From positions 27,966-91,965 of the forward strand of contig JBJEJI010000089.1 of assembly GCA_051877895.1 (NCBI GenBank): a DNA stretch of 64,000 nt, in the 5' to 3' direction. Source of the stretch: UBA3775 sp051877895. GTDB lineage: Bacteria > Bacillota > Clostridia > Lachnospirales > Lachnospiraceae. The notes under the pieces were generated by a model, which searched no databases, was not told where the DNA came from, and saw nothing but the letters and a program-made list of their open reading frames with translations. This document shows, one piece after another, positions 9,062 through 17,623 of the stretch (positions are counted from its first letter, which is position 1; every line of letters begins with the position of its first letter). Made by a program: the position numbers and the translations under genes.

Positions 9062-9110
9062 AAATATGTAGCACGCTACATATTTTAAACCAATATTATA
9101 ATATTGTCAA
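9062..9110 (-). promoter_or_regulatory. marR promoter with perfect 24-bp palindromic operator
   Basis: On the minus strand TTGACA (9105-9110) is 17 bp from TAAAAT (9082-9087). The downstream part of the -10 is embedded in a perfect inverted repeat, 11-bp arms AAATATGTAGC/GCTACATATTT around a 2-bp centre (9062-9085). This position at the transcription start fits autorepression by MarR. Confidence 0.85.
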
Positions 9111-9131
9111 CAGGGTTTAAGAATTATGTAT

Positions 9132-9935
9132 TTAACTCCACAGAATAAAATAAACAATAACAAACAGAAAGCATAATCCAAGAGAAACATATCCCAAAAT
9201 TCTTTTTTCTTTATCTCTTAACCGAATCTTTCGTCCGCAGTTCTTTTCCAAATCCGGTGCAATTCTTTCCTGCTCATTTCCTACCGGATTTACATCTCTT
9301 ACAGCCAAAGCCGGCTCTGCATTTTTTTCCAGTCGGTTAATTAAAGATGCGAAGGTACAGTTTCCTTCTTTTGCAGCGGCATAAGTACTGTAAATCGCAT
9401 AAACACTCCGTCGGTCAGCCACATCCACCCGATCCATGAGATATCCCAGCAACTCACATAATTGTTCTTGTATATTTTTTTCATAACCCGGCAGATAGCA
9501 GAGATAAGCATGCCCTTCCGGGCAGAAATATACTGCTTCGGGATGAAGAACATAATTATCCTCTTCAAGGACAAAGCCTTTTCCTCTGCAGAAAATCTTT
9601 TCCAGATCCTTCAAAAAAGCAAGTAACATTATTTCAGTGAAAGACTGGTCCTTTAAAATATCCTGCAGAGATTTTTTATCAGAAACATCATACCTGTAAT
9701 GCTTCTGCCCCTCTTTAACAGCAATACTCATTTGCAGGTGACCGGCAATGGGATTGTTTAAAAGCATTTTTTCACGAAAATCCCCATACTCCTCCTCTGC
9801 AGCAAAATCAATGTATCGGAAGGTCATGTCTCCGCCATATTCTATGTTAAGCTTTTCCAGCATATCTAACTCCTCCCCTGTAGTATTTCCGGTTTTTTCC
9901 GAGGTATTGTTTTTTAAACTTTTTTTCGCATCCAT
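9132..9935 (-). CDS. DUF6382-like protein with C-terminal membrane anchor, end of Tad locus
   Basis: A 267-residue protein. The central region (about 30-190, with YRYDVSDKKSLQDIL, FLKDLEKIFCRGKGFVLEE and a region YFCPEGHAYLCYLPGY) resembles the DUF6382 domain, which in Lachnospiraceae usually precedes an FHA domain in proteins encoded with Flp pilus genes. Here no FHA domain follows; a basic stretch (GRKIRLRDKEKR) leads into a single C-terminal helix. It is therefore a probable membrane-anchored cytoplasmic accessory protein of the pilus system. It is the last gene of the Tad run, 23 bp after the TadE-like gene. The family name is from memory of the pattern and should be treated as moderate confidence. 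Confidence 0.6.
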   Translation of the reverse strand: MDAKKSLKNNTSEKTGNTTGEELDMLEKLNIEYGGDMTFRYIDFAAEEEYGDFREKMLLNNPIAGHLQMSIAVKEGQKHYRYDVSDKKSLQDILKDQSFTEIMLLAFLKDLEKIFCRGKGFVLEEDNYVLHPEAVYFCPEGHAYLCYLPGYEKNIQEQLCELLGYLMDRVDVADRRSVYAIYSTYAAAKEGNCTFASLINRLEKNAEPALAVRDVNPVGNEQERIAPDLEKNCGRKIRLRDKEKRILGYVSLGLCFLFVIVYFILWS

Positions 9936-9958
9936 TACTTATTCTGGGGGTTCTTTTG

Positions 9959-10528
9959 TTAATCAGTAAGTATCCTGATTAAACGATAGACAAAGGTAGT
10001 ATTTCTCGCAGTGCTTTGGGGATTAATTATTTCTCTGCTCTGATTTACGCTTTTGTTATGTATTACATCACTTTCCGGAAAAATATCCCAAGCTTCCCAT
10101 TTACAGGTAAGTGAGATATAAACCTCATCTTCTTCTATATCTGTTTCATCGGCCTCTGCATCAAAACACCAGGTACTATCATTGCAGTTGGTACTACTCT
10201 GTTCCAGCATTTCTACGGTCAAATCCTCAAAGTCCTCGTCCCGAAAGCCATCTTCCCATATATTGCAACAAAAAGGCACTCTTCCGTAAATTACAGCCAT
10301 CCTTCCCTCCTCCGACAGATGGGCCGCCCAGGCATCTGCCAACAGAAGATCATGAAAATAAAAGCTGATTCCAATGACCGAAAAAAGAAGCATTATTATA
10401 ATAGGAACAATAAACGAGGCTTCTATTGTATAAGTGCCATCCAACAGATGCGGGTCCTCATTATCTTGGGTTTTCCCGGAACTTTTTATATTGCCGGTTT
10501 TTAAACTTTCTTTCTTATCAATGTTCAT
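9959..10528 (-). CDS. TadE-like pseudopilin
   Basis: A 189-residue protein with the hallmark TIEASFIVPIIIMLLFSV, a type IV pilin-like N-terminal segment with Glu near the start of the hydrophobic helix, as in TadE/TadF minor pseudopilins. The rest is an acidic, Cys-containing exposed domain. The frame can be extended to a TTG at 10684, but that has no ribosome site; the ATG at 10526-10528 has GGAG 10 bases upstream and is preferred. That choice leaves 158 bp (10529-10686) without a gene, in which I see nothing else. It is expected to be processed by the prepilin peptidase encoded upstream and to prime or cap the Flp pilus. Confidence 0.75.
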   Translation of the reverse strand: MNIDKKESLKTGNIKSSGKTQDNEDPHLLDGTYTIEASFIVPIIIMLLFSVIGISFYFHDLLLADAWAAHLSEEGRMAVIYGRVPFCCNIWEDGFRDEDFEDLTVEMLEQSSTNCNDSTWCFDAEADETDIEEDEVYISLTCKWEAWDIFPESDVIHNKSVNQSREIINPQSTARNTTFVYRLIRILTD

Positions 10529-10686
10529 TTTACTTCTTCTCCAAATTACCAAACCTGTTTCCTTGTGAGACACTGTATTTATCAATGCCGGTTTCTCTGA
10601 TATTTCCTGTTTACCTCTTATTTTCTCACTCTTAGCACTATACATTATCAGATTAATAAAGTCTTCCTGTGCAGCTTCTTTCAACT

Positions 10687-11124
10687 CTAAACACTATATA
10701 TATTTATCAGATTAACAAAGTATCCTATACATAAAAAAGGAATAAAGGGAATAGTGTTCTTCCTTCTCATGACAAAAAGTATAAGCGCCGCAAAAAAGCA
10801 TAATGCCCATGCAACTGCCAGAGTATTTAAGCACAATATAATGCCGAGTACATATCCAAGCCACAAAACTATTACCCCATCACCCATGCCGATAGCTCCT
10901 GATGAAATTTTACTGACAGCCATAAGGGCAGCACCCGGAATTAAACCCATGAATCTGCCGGTGGAAAAAGGCTCAAGTTTTCCCACGAAAATTAAAAAAA
11001 CTGATAATATAACAAAAACAGCCAATACTCTTATGTCAACTTTTTGGGTTCTCACATCCCGGACTCCCGTCTGAACAAGACAACACAGACACAGAACCTG
11101 CAAAGCCGTTTCCGCCATTTCCAT
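10687..11124 (-). CDS. A24 prepilin peptidase (TadV/CpaA-like)
   Basis: A 145-residue polytopic membrane aspartyl protease. The two catalytic Asp positions are visible: one in the early VRDVRTQKVD segment and one in AIGMGDG, the GxGD motif. The N-methylation domain of larger PilD enzymes is absent, as usual for TadV/CpaA. Its substrates would be the Flp pilin and the TadE-like pseudopilins encoded in the same run. AGGAGG lies 10 bases before the ATG. Confidence 0.88.
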   Translation of the reverse strand: MEMAETALQVLCLCCLVQTGVRDVRTQKVDIRVLAVFVILSVFLIFVGKLEPFSTGRFMGLIPGAALMAVSKISSGAIGMGDGVIVLWLGYVLGIILCLNTLAVAWALCFFAALILFVMRRKNTIPFIPFLCIGYFVNLINIYSV

Positions 11125-11181
11125 GTTATTTTTTCCTCCTGGTCAATTTCCTGCTCTCTGATGTATCAACACCTTGAAACA

Positions 11182-12117
11182 TCACCCCGAACTACATTTA
11201 CTACAAGCCCTTTTCCCTTGTGCCTCTGCCTCTGACTTTGTAATGCGTTCAACATCTCTGTGAATCTGAGAACAGCCAGGGTCATTATGATACCGGGTTC
11301 CGTACTCTGTGACATATACATTAATACCCTGCCTGCCCTGTGCACAATATTCACAAGGATAATACTTTGCTCCGGAAGCATTACGCTCTTCATCAATGTT
11401 TTCATACAACACCTGGGCAATGGTTATAGAAATATAGGTGCAATCTCTATCCTCATGATATACCTGCCCATTTCTGGTTACATATACATAGTCACCGGTT
11501 TCTTCTTCAGCTTCCTTGCCAGGTTCCTTTTTAAACTCTTTCACCAAATCCCAGCCGGTTCCGTAAAATCCGTTGAGCATCAAGGTTTGCTCTATGGTTT
11601 TATCCGTTTTAAAAAGCAAAATGCCAAACGGAATTTCCAAAGTATATTCTGTTTGTATTACAATCTTTTCATCTCCCGAATAAAAAAATGAATTATCACA
11701 GCTTACACCCCTGTATCCACCATCTACGCAGTTAAGATTTTTCCCATTATCACGGAAATAGTCTTCAAAAGCCGTTTGTATGTAATTATCAGAAATCATA
11801 TCTGTAAGAAAACCCATTGCCTCTTTGGATAACTTCTCTCCAATTTCCTGCTCTATTTCAGAATCTCCTGTTGTAAACAATCCGGATAATATGCCCGAAT
11901 TCCGGCAATATGCCGCTGTCGTTCCGTAACCATACAGACGATCCGAAACAGCAAGCATCCCCTGATATACCAAAAACTGCGTATGCATATACATAAACAA
12001 ATATAAAAACAGGTACATAGCCCAGAACGAAATCGGAACCACAAAAGCAGCTTCAACTGTCAGGGAAGCCTTGTATTCCTGCTTTTTACAATTTTTATCT
12101 TCATATTCATTCCTCAT
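11182..12117 (-). CDS. TadE-like pseudopilin with two C-terminal Cys/His (zinc-finger-like) modules
   Basis: A 311-residue protein. Residues 17-45 (SLTVEAAFVVPISFWAMYLF) are a TadE-type pilin helix with the conserved Glu. The exposed region (about 46-205) contains several Cys residues. Residues 210-263 and 264-311 are two copies of a module of the form VYVT..G..YH....C....(A)...CxxC: copy one has YHEDRDC and PCEYC, copy two has YHNDPGC and ACSKC. This His/Cys/Cys/Cys arrangement is the one found in small metal-binding C-terminal modules of some secreted nucleases and ComEC-like proteins. A pseudopilin carrying a tandem pair is unusual. Metal binding is inferred, not shown. Confidence 0.75.
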   Translation of the reverse strand: MRNEYEDKNCKKQEYKASLTVEAAFVVPISFWAMYLFLYLFMYMHTQFLVYQGMLAVSDRLYGYGTTAAYCRNSGILSGLFTTGDSEIEQEIGEKLSKEAMGFLTDMISDNYIQTAFEDYFRDNGKNLNCVDGGYRGVSCDNSFFYSGDEKIVIQTEYTLEIPFGILLFKTDKTIEQTLMLNGFYGTGWDLVKEFKKEPGKEAEEETGDYVYVTRNGQVYHEDRDCTYISITIAQVLYENIDEERNASGAKYYPCEYCAQGRQGINVYVTEYGTRYHNDPGCSQIHRDVERITKSEAEAQGKRACSKCSSG

Positions 12118-12170
12118 TTATTCCACGCCTTTACCTTTTTTTCAGGAAATAATCAGAAGCAAATTGTTCT

Positions 12171-12265
12171 CTTCTGTCCTGTGGGACACCCGTCCCTGTT
12201 CTTCCGGGTTTTTTTGTATTTTTTTGGGGCTTTGCTGTTAAGACAGGTGTTCCACAGGACAGAAG
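12171..12265. repeat. REP/MITE-like long inverted repeat
   Basis: The 20-bp arm CTTCTGTCCTGTGGGACACC (12171-12190) is inverted at 12246-12265 with one mismatch, separated by 55 bp containing a further CCCG/CGGG pairing and T-rich tracts. It fills the 222-bp spacer (12118-12339) between the DUF5702 and TadE-like genes. Sequences rich in GGGACGG/GTCC like this resemble repeats mobilised by REP-associated (RAYT) transposases; no transposase is present here. Confidence 0.6.
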
Positions 12266-12339
12266 TTGGTTTCGATTCAATGCAAATTACCAAACACAGT
12301 TGCTTTCAGACTAAACCGGAATAACATTCGTAGTATAAT

Positions 12340-13941
12340 TCAGTATGCAATTGCTGATGACATTCGATAGATATACCCTTTATATTTATCGTCACCCAGA
12401 TAGAAATTCAGATTGTTAAACTGAGGCATAATATAATAAGCAACATCTACTTCAAATCCGGCAAGACAATCACTCATATAGAAATCTGAATTATACATTT
12501 TTTGCATGTTTACTTCGATAATATCCATTATGCGGTATGCCAAAAGGTCTTCATTCAGCATGAGAAGAAACAGATACAGATATGTCTGATAGGAAATACG
12601 CACCGTACTTACTCCTTTATAATTATCGGCTTTATCCATTATCATGCTTTTACTAAATGTAAAAATCTCTGTTGGTTTCACCGTCTGGGAGGCGGCGCTT
12701 ACCATAAAGTCTACCTTTTTCCCTTTCAATATAGCCGCCGTTTCCACTATGGCATTTTCCGCGGCAAGCACTACTGTTAACAGTACAAGTAAAACGCTTG
12801 CCCATTTTGATATAGTAGTTATTCCCGCAACCAGTTCCTTTATCCCCTCCTTCATTTCTACATTAGTCAGAAGATAAATCAGGTTCACAATCAGTCTTAT
12901 ATTAAACACTGCCCATCCAGCCTTCTTTACATTGTTTTCATCACATCCGTCACCGAAAATCAGGTATTCCTGCTCATACTTCATTTTACCGTACACATCG
13001 TTTTTCAAATAACTGTCCATGTTCATGGCAGCATATGATGCAAGTGACACCTTGGTTGTTCCCCATTCAGCGGCTTCTTCCAATGCATTCTGCAAGGCAC
13101 TTACTGATGAACTGTCAATAAGTTCTTCTAAATAGTCCCCATCATCAAAGCTAAGGGCTGAAAAATCCGGTTCTTTAAACAAAGCAGGTTCACTGTCTTC
13201 ATCTTCATAATCAGAACTTGGCAATTCAAAAGGTTCGATTTCTCTTTCAGAAAGATTTTCGGCATCTTCAAACCACCATCCCGAAAAGCCATCTGTAAAA
13301 AAGGCTTTCAGCGTATTACAGGTTTCCCAAAAACCCCCATCTTCTGAAGAATTATCATTTTTTTCCTTATCTTCCTTTTCACCGCTCTCTTTATCTTCCT
13401 TAGCGTCAAGGGAATTCTTTGCAGCTGATAATAAATCATCTATACTGTCTATGCTCTGTCCTTTAAGGGATGTAAGTTCATCCGTGATTTCCAGAATAAA
13501 ATCTCGTGATGTGATTTCTTTTATCTGTTCTTTAAAAAGCTCCCCCTTTCCATCTGTAAGGTCTGTTCTGTTATCGGTTTTACAGCTTATCACCTGAATA
13601 TTCCATACGCATCCTTCGGTGTCATCATCTGCACTTTCATAAAACGGGATATTAATCATTCCGGCTATATCGTTTTCCATGTCAGCAATGCTGTCATAAG
13701 ACATTCCATTCCCGATTGAAACAGCAAACAAACCATATTGTGTATATAGCGGAGCATAATATCTCCCAAGCACCGACTCAATTGCTTTATTCATGGTTTG
13801 GAAGGCAAGCGTTCTGCCGGCATATTGATAAGCATGTTCAAGTGTAACAAGCATAAGAGACAGTATCATAAACAAAACCAGGGACATCATTACCGTAATG
13901 CTTCCGTTTTTAAACCTCCCGCTTTTTCTTTCCCGAATCAT
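12340..13941 (-). CDS. DUF5702 (TadG-like) secreted/membrane protein of the Tad locus
   Basis: A 533-residue protein. After a short basic N-terminus, GSITVMMSLVLFMILSLMLV forms a TadG/DUF5702-type hydrophobic segment that is followed by a conserved TLEHAYQYAGR-like region. A long acidic, Lys/Glu/Asp/Ser-rich low-complexity stretch lies around residues 185-240. Further hydrophobic segments occur near residues 350-420. The frame can extend to an ATG at 14001, but that would overlap the flp gene by 47 bp; the ATG at 13939-13941 has GAGAGGA upstream and is preferred. In Clostridial Tad loci this protein class accompanies flp and the TadE-like genes; its molecular role is not established. Confidence 0.75.
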   Translation of the reverse strand: MIRERKSGRFKNGSITVMMSLVLFMILSLMLVTLEHAYQYAGRTLAFQTMNKAIESVLGRYYAPLYTQYGLFAVSIGNGMSYDSIADMENDIAGMINIPFYESADDDTEGCVWNIQVISCKTDNRTDLTDGKGELFKEQIKEITSRDFILEITDELTSLKGQSIDSIDDLLSAAKNSLDAKEDKESGEKEDKEKNDNSSEDGGFWETCNTLKAFFTDGFSGWWFEDAENLSEREIEPFELPSSDYEDEDSEPALFKEPDFSALSFDDGDYLEELIDSSSVSALQNALEEAAEWGTTKVSLASYAAMNMDSYLKNDVYGKMKYEQEYLIFGDGCDENNVKKAGWAVFNIRLIVNLIYLLTNVEMKEGIKELVAGITTISKWASVLLVLLTVVLAAENAIVETAAILKGKKVDFMVSAASQTVKPTEIFTFSKSMIMDKADNYKGVSTVRISYQTYLYLFLLMLNEDLLAYRIMDIIEVNMQKMYNSDFYMSDCLAGFEVDVAYYIMPQFNNLNFYLGDDKYKGYIYRMSSAIAY

Positions 13942-13954
13942 CTGCCATTCCTCT

Positions 13955-14164
13955 CTAGCTGATAATCTGACTACTGTCTTTTCCAATCTGATTAAAGGCA
14001 TTCTGTATAATATTCATAATCTGGTCCTTAAAAATCAGTACAATGGCAATCAGAATAACCAGAATTAAAATGACTTCCACAATTCCCACTCCGGCATTAT
14101 TGCTATTAAACTTCCGTAAATTTCTTTTAATCCATTCTGCTCCATAAAAAAATATCCTCTTCAT
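13955..14164 (-). CDS. Flp1-family type IVb pilin
   Basis: A 69-residue pilin. A basic leader of about 23 residues (ending NSNNAG) precedes GVGIVEVILILVILIAIVLI, the hydrophobic spine with Glu at position 5-6 after the predicted cleavage glycine, as in Flp pilins. Cleavage by the A24 peptidase encoded downstream would leave a mature pilin of about 45 residues. GGAGG stands directly before the ATG. It is the only clear major pilin in the locus and sits between tadC and the DUF5702 gene. Confidence 0.9.
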   Translation of the reverse strand: MKRIFFYGAEWIKRNLRKFNSNNAGVGIVEVILILVILIAIVLIFKDQIMNIIQNAFNQIGKDSSQIIS

Positions 14165-14185
14165 ATCTTCACCTCCAAAAATTAG

Positions 14186-15628
14186 TTAAATAAACGCAGG
14201 CACCAGAATAATAGCCAGTACCAGCACAAACATTCCCATCATGGGAAGAAGCAGCTTTACACTAGCCTCCTCACCTCTCTTTTTAATAAGCTGCTGCCTC
14301 TCCTTTATTGACTCGGAAGACTCTTTTCGTAACTGCATACTGAGACTTTCTGAGCCTTTTTTCACTGCCTGAGCCAAAAGTGCAGCAAAACGTATGTAGA
14401 AAATATTTCCACAACGGATTCCGAACCTTTCATAGACCTCTGATTCATTTCTGCCCAGCGCCAGCTCGTTTTTTGCCTTTAGCATTTCCTCATAAACATA
14501 ACGTTTGTTTCTTTTATTTTTTCTTTTTTCGTAATCCGATACAATTCTTTCAAACGCCGGTCTAACACCCACTCCTGCTTCAAGAAGCATAACCATTTTT
14601 CCTGTAAGCTCCGGATAATCATTTAATAGCTGGTTTTCTCTTTCTTTCATCTGAGTTCCCTTATTCTGATACCATAACGGAATCAGAAGCAGTACAACCA
14701 CTACTCCAAGAAGCAGGATATTATTACTCTCATCCTCTTTCGGTCTGGTAAAAGAAAGGGGCTGTCCCATAAGTTCATCCGGAATCTCAATTTCTTCCTC
14801 CGTTTTATTCTGTTCCAACAGCTCCTCCATGGAATTAATCAGAAAATTTTCCATGACAGTCTCTTCACCGGGTGGAAGCACAGTAACCAAAAGCTTTTCT
14901 TCTGCGCTTTCCTCATAACAGGTTATTACAGCTGTCAGTTCAACAAGCCTGGGTCTTAGCATCTCTTCATTATCGACAGTCCCATCCGTATGAACCAGGG
15001 ATGAATCTGAGCTTTTCCAGCTGATTTCCACTCCCCATCCGGCATAGCTTTTCTCCAGTACAAGGTCTGTTCTTACACTATCAAGACTCTCGTTTACACC
15101 CAGAACTGACACTTTCAGATTGTCTCTTGCGTATTGGATTCTATCAAGCATCTGCTCCCTGCTTGGATAAGGTTCATTTATGGTAAGGGATATGTCAAAG
15201 CTACTGTCACCCCACTGTGCAACTGCATCAAATTCCTCCTCCCCTTCTGCCGGACGCTTGATGGTATTAATAATTTCCGTCCGGTATATGCCGGAAAACT
15301 TTAGAGCTATTACCACCCCTGCCGTCACCAGCAAAACCATCATGCCCGCAGAAATTATATACGCTATGCACTTTTTACGGACAGTTTTACTGTCTTCACC
15401 AACATATATTTTCTCGTAGAATTCTGTGTTACTATGACTGCTCCATGGAATTAATCGCTTTTTAAGTCCATCGAAAAAAAGAATTAACAACACAGCACCA
15501 GGATACAGACAATGTAATATTTTAGTTCCCATACTTTCTCCCTGAAAGCTATAGCAATGCAATATTCTGCCTGCAATCTGTATGAGAAGTATGATTCCCA
15601 CTATAATCCATACACAAAGAACTGCCAT
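14186..15628 (-). CDS. tadC: TadC-like pilus assembly protein with an inserted extracytoplasmic Ig-like domain
   Basis: A 480-residue protein. The C-terminal 330-480 is a type II secretion F domain (NDYPELTGKMVMLLEAGVGVRPAFERI and a final LLLPMMGMFVLVLAIILVPAF helix; both shown in pieces of the real order), matching TadC. The N-terminal half is atypically long: helices near 5-20, 40-55 and 88-110 are followed by a soluble segment 111-300 before the helix at 303-320. Within it, residues 183-252 (LVLEK...VEISWKSSDSSLV, DGTV, LTAVITC, LLVTVLP) have the strand pattern of the atrophied bacterial Ig-like fold. TadC and TadB form the inner-membrane platform over the ATPase. Gene order and 1-bp spacing to tadB support the role. 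Confidence 0.85.
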   Translation of the reverse strand: MAVLCVWIIVGIILLIQIAGRILHCYSFQGESMGTKILHCLYPGAVLLILFFDGLKKRLIPWSSHSNTEFYEKIYVGEDSKTVRKKCIAYIISAGMMVLLVTAGVVIALKFSGIYRTEIINTIKRPAEGEEEFDAVAQWGDSSFDISLTINEPYPSREQMLDRIQYARDNLKVSVLGVNESLDSVRTDLVLEKSYAGWGVEISWKSSDSSLVHTDGTVDNEEMLRPRLVELTAVITCYEESAEEKLLVTVLPPGEETVMENFLINSMEELLEQNKTEEEIEIPDELMGQPLSFTRPKEDESNNILLLGVVVVLLLIPLWYQNKGTQMKERENQLLNDYPELTGKMVMLLEAGVGVRPAFERIVSDYEKRKNKRNKRYVYEEMLKAKNELALGRNESEVYERFGIRCGNIFYIRFAALLAQAVKKGSESLSMQLRKESSESIKERQQLIKKRGEEASVKLLLPMMGMFVLVLAIILVPAFI

Positions 15629-15629
15629 G

Positions 15630-16370
15630 CTAACCTCCTTCCACCTGTGCTACTACGTGTTTGACATATTCCGACAAAACAAAATAGGCACAGGCCAGCA
15701 ATATCATTACCAGCTTTCCTGCAGAGGTATCATAGAGAGGTGATAGAAACGATGGTGACACCAGATGAAAATAAAGTATTATGGCAAGAGGCATGAATTT
15801 CATAATCATACACTCCATTCTGTTTGCGGATATAATACTTTCAATTTCCCTGTCTGTTTCAATTTTTTCATATACCTCCCTGTTTGCGGCCCTAACCAGT
15901 CCAATAATGTCTCCTCCGCTACGTTTTGCCACCGTAAATATGTCAACAAAATTCATAATCTCCCGTATTTGAGTTTTTACCACCAGTTCATTTAGCGCAT
16001 CTTCAAGGCTCTTCCCCAGATCCAGTTTTCTGGATATCTGCTCCAGTTCCGTTTCCATAAAGGAGCCTTTTCCGTATATCATGGAAATATCTTTTCTTAT
16101 GCTTCTGATTGCACTTTCCGGACTGCTCCCTGCTTCAAGAGCAGTAAGCATACAACTTAACATATCCCGGTATTGGAGAAGATACCTTTTCCTGGAGTGC
16201 TCCCGATAGTGCCCCGGAATACAAAAGAGTAAAAAAATCCCATAGGGCAAAACCAGAAGTATCCCCATCAAGGCATCAAAGAATAAATAGGAGCAGATAA
16301 ATAAAAATAATACTATTTTTACAACCTCACAAAATACAAACCATCTTGAAATCCATTTTTCATTTCCCAT
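15630..16370 (-). CDS. tadB: TadB-like type II secretion F-domain protein
   Basis: A 246-residue membrane protein with N-terminal helices, a cytoplasmic F domain and C-terminal helices. The stretch RDMLSCMLTALEAGSSPESA and the downstream FVDIFTVAKRSGGDIIGLV are the conserved GspF-like helices of TadB. With TadC it would form the platform that couples the CpaF ATPase to pilin insertion. It lies 14 bp after cpaF and 1 bp before tadC on the same transcript. Confidence 0.9.
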   Translation of the reverse strand: MGNEKWISRWFVFCEVVKIVLFLFICSYLFFDALMGILLVLPYGIFLLFCIPGHYREHSRKRYLLQYRDMLSCMLTALEAGSSPESAIRSIRKDISMIYGKGSFMETELEQISRKLDLGKSLEDALNELVVKTQIREIMNFVDIFTVAKRSGGDIIGLVRAANREVYEKIETDREIESIISANRMECMIMKFMPLAIILYFHLVSPSFLSPLYDTSAGKLVMILLACAYFVLSEYVKHVVAQVEGG

Positions 16371-16384
16371 TTCAAACTCCAGCT

Positions 16385-17617
16385 TTAAGGTCTGATTCCT
16401 GCGGCAATCAGTTTTTCACAATGTATCAGGCTGCCGGTTTTTACCAATCGCCCTTTTACAGTGAACGCTTCATCAGTTTCTTCATTCTCCATAAACTTAA
16501 AAATGGTATTCAGACAGATTTTTCCATCCTTAATTCCGTCCACTTCGCAGATTTCCGTTACATGCCTGCTGCCATCTCTCATACGGCTGATGCCAATTAT
16601 AATGTCCACCGCAGATGCAATCTGTGATCGAATGGCCGCCAGCGGAATATTTTCATCAAGAAGAACCATAGTCTCCAGTCTTGAGAGTGCATCTTCCGGA
16701 GAATTAGCATGCAGAGTGGACATTCCGCAGTGACCTGTGTTAAGACTTTGAAGCATGTCTATTGCCTCCCTGCCTCTTACCTCTCCAACAATGATACGAC
16801 TGGGTCTCATTCTCAGTGCGGTTTTAATTAGTTTCCTTATGGTAATTTCATTTTTTCCTTCAGCATTGGCTTCTCTGGCTTCAAGTCTTACCAGATTAGT
16901 AAGATTGTCCATAATAAGTTCCGCAGAATCTTCTATGGTAATCACCCTCTCCCCACTGAGTATATATCCCGACAAGGCATTTAACATGGTAGTTTTGCCA
17001 CAGCCCGTGCCTCCCGAACAAAGTATGTTGTAATGCCCACATACCAGCTTTCTCAAAAATGCCGCAGCTTCTTCGCTGACAAACCCGGTTTCCGTAAGCT
17101 GGGACATGTGCATTATATCTCTGGTAAACTTTCTGATCGTCACCGCCGGTCCCCCGAGAGATACAGGAGAAAGAACAATATTTACTCTGGAGCCATCCTT
17201 TAGTCTGGCATCTACAATGGGCTGGGCTTCATTAACAGTACGGTTCACCCCGGATGCAATTTTCTGGATAATATCCTCCAACTTTTCTATGGACTCAAAA
17301 TGCCTGTCAGAGAGAAATAGTTTTCCGTCTTTCTCATAGAAAATATTGTCAGGTCCGTTTACCATGATTTCCGTAATCTCATCATCCTCCAGAAAGTCCT
17401 GTAAAACATCCATCCTGCGAAGGGAATTAAAAATATCCTTACTCAGCTTCTGTCTGGCTGATATGTCCAGATACTCTTTTCTCACTGCCTTTCGTATTAC
17501 CTTATAGATGATTTCTTCCACCTGTTCGTCACTAATCTCCCTTGTAATATCAATTGCAGCTAAAATATCCTTTTTTATCTGTTTTATAGTTTCTTCATTC
17601 ATATGTTTCCCGGTCAT
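16385..17617 (-). CDS. cpaF: CpaF/TadA-family pilus assembly ATPase
   Basis: A 410-residue secretion ATPase of the CpaF/TadA group. Visible are Walker A GGTGCGKTT, the Asp box TIEDSAELI, Walker B RIIVGEVRGREAID, and the His box GMSTLHANSP. The N-terminal domain includes EITEIMVNGPDNIFYEKDGK, typical for these proteins. It powers Flp pilus assembly as a cytoplasmic hexamer. An alternative ATG five codons downstream (17602) is possible; neither has a strong ribosome site. The gene follows tadZ by 6 bp. Confidence 0.95.
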   Translation of the reverse strand: MTGKHMNEETIKQIKKDILAAIDITREISDEQVEEIIYKVIRKAVRKEYLDISARQKLSKDIFNSLRRMDVLQDFLEDDEITEIMVNGPDNIFYEKDGKLFLSDRHFESIEKLEDIIQKIASGVNRTVNEAQPIVDARLKDGSRVNIVLSPVSLGGPAVTIRKFTRDIMHMSQLTETGFVSEEAAAFLRKLVCGHYNILCSGGTGCGKTTMLNALSGYILSGERVITIEDSAELIMDNLTNLVRLEAREANAEGKNEITIRKLIKTALRMRPSRIIVGEVRGREAIDMLQSLNTGHCGMSTLHANSPEDALSRLETMVLLDENIPLAAIRSQIASAVDIIIGISRMRDGSRHVTEICEVDGIKDGKICLNTIFKFMENEETDEAFTVKGRLVKTGSLIHCEKLIAAGIRP

Positions 17618-17623
17618 TTTTCT

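Noticed and set aside
10529..10684. N-terminal extension of the TadE-like gene from a TTG at 10684
   Set aside because: No ribosome site precedes the TTG, and a good one stands before the ATG at 10528; the extension lacks pilin features.
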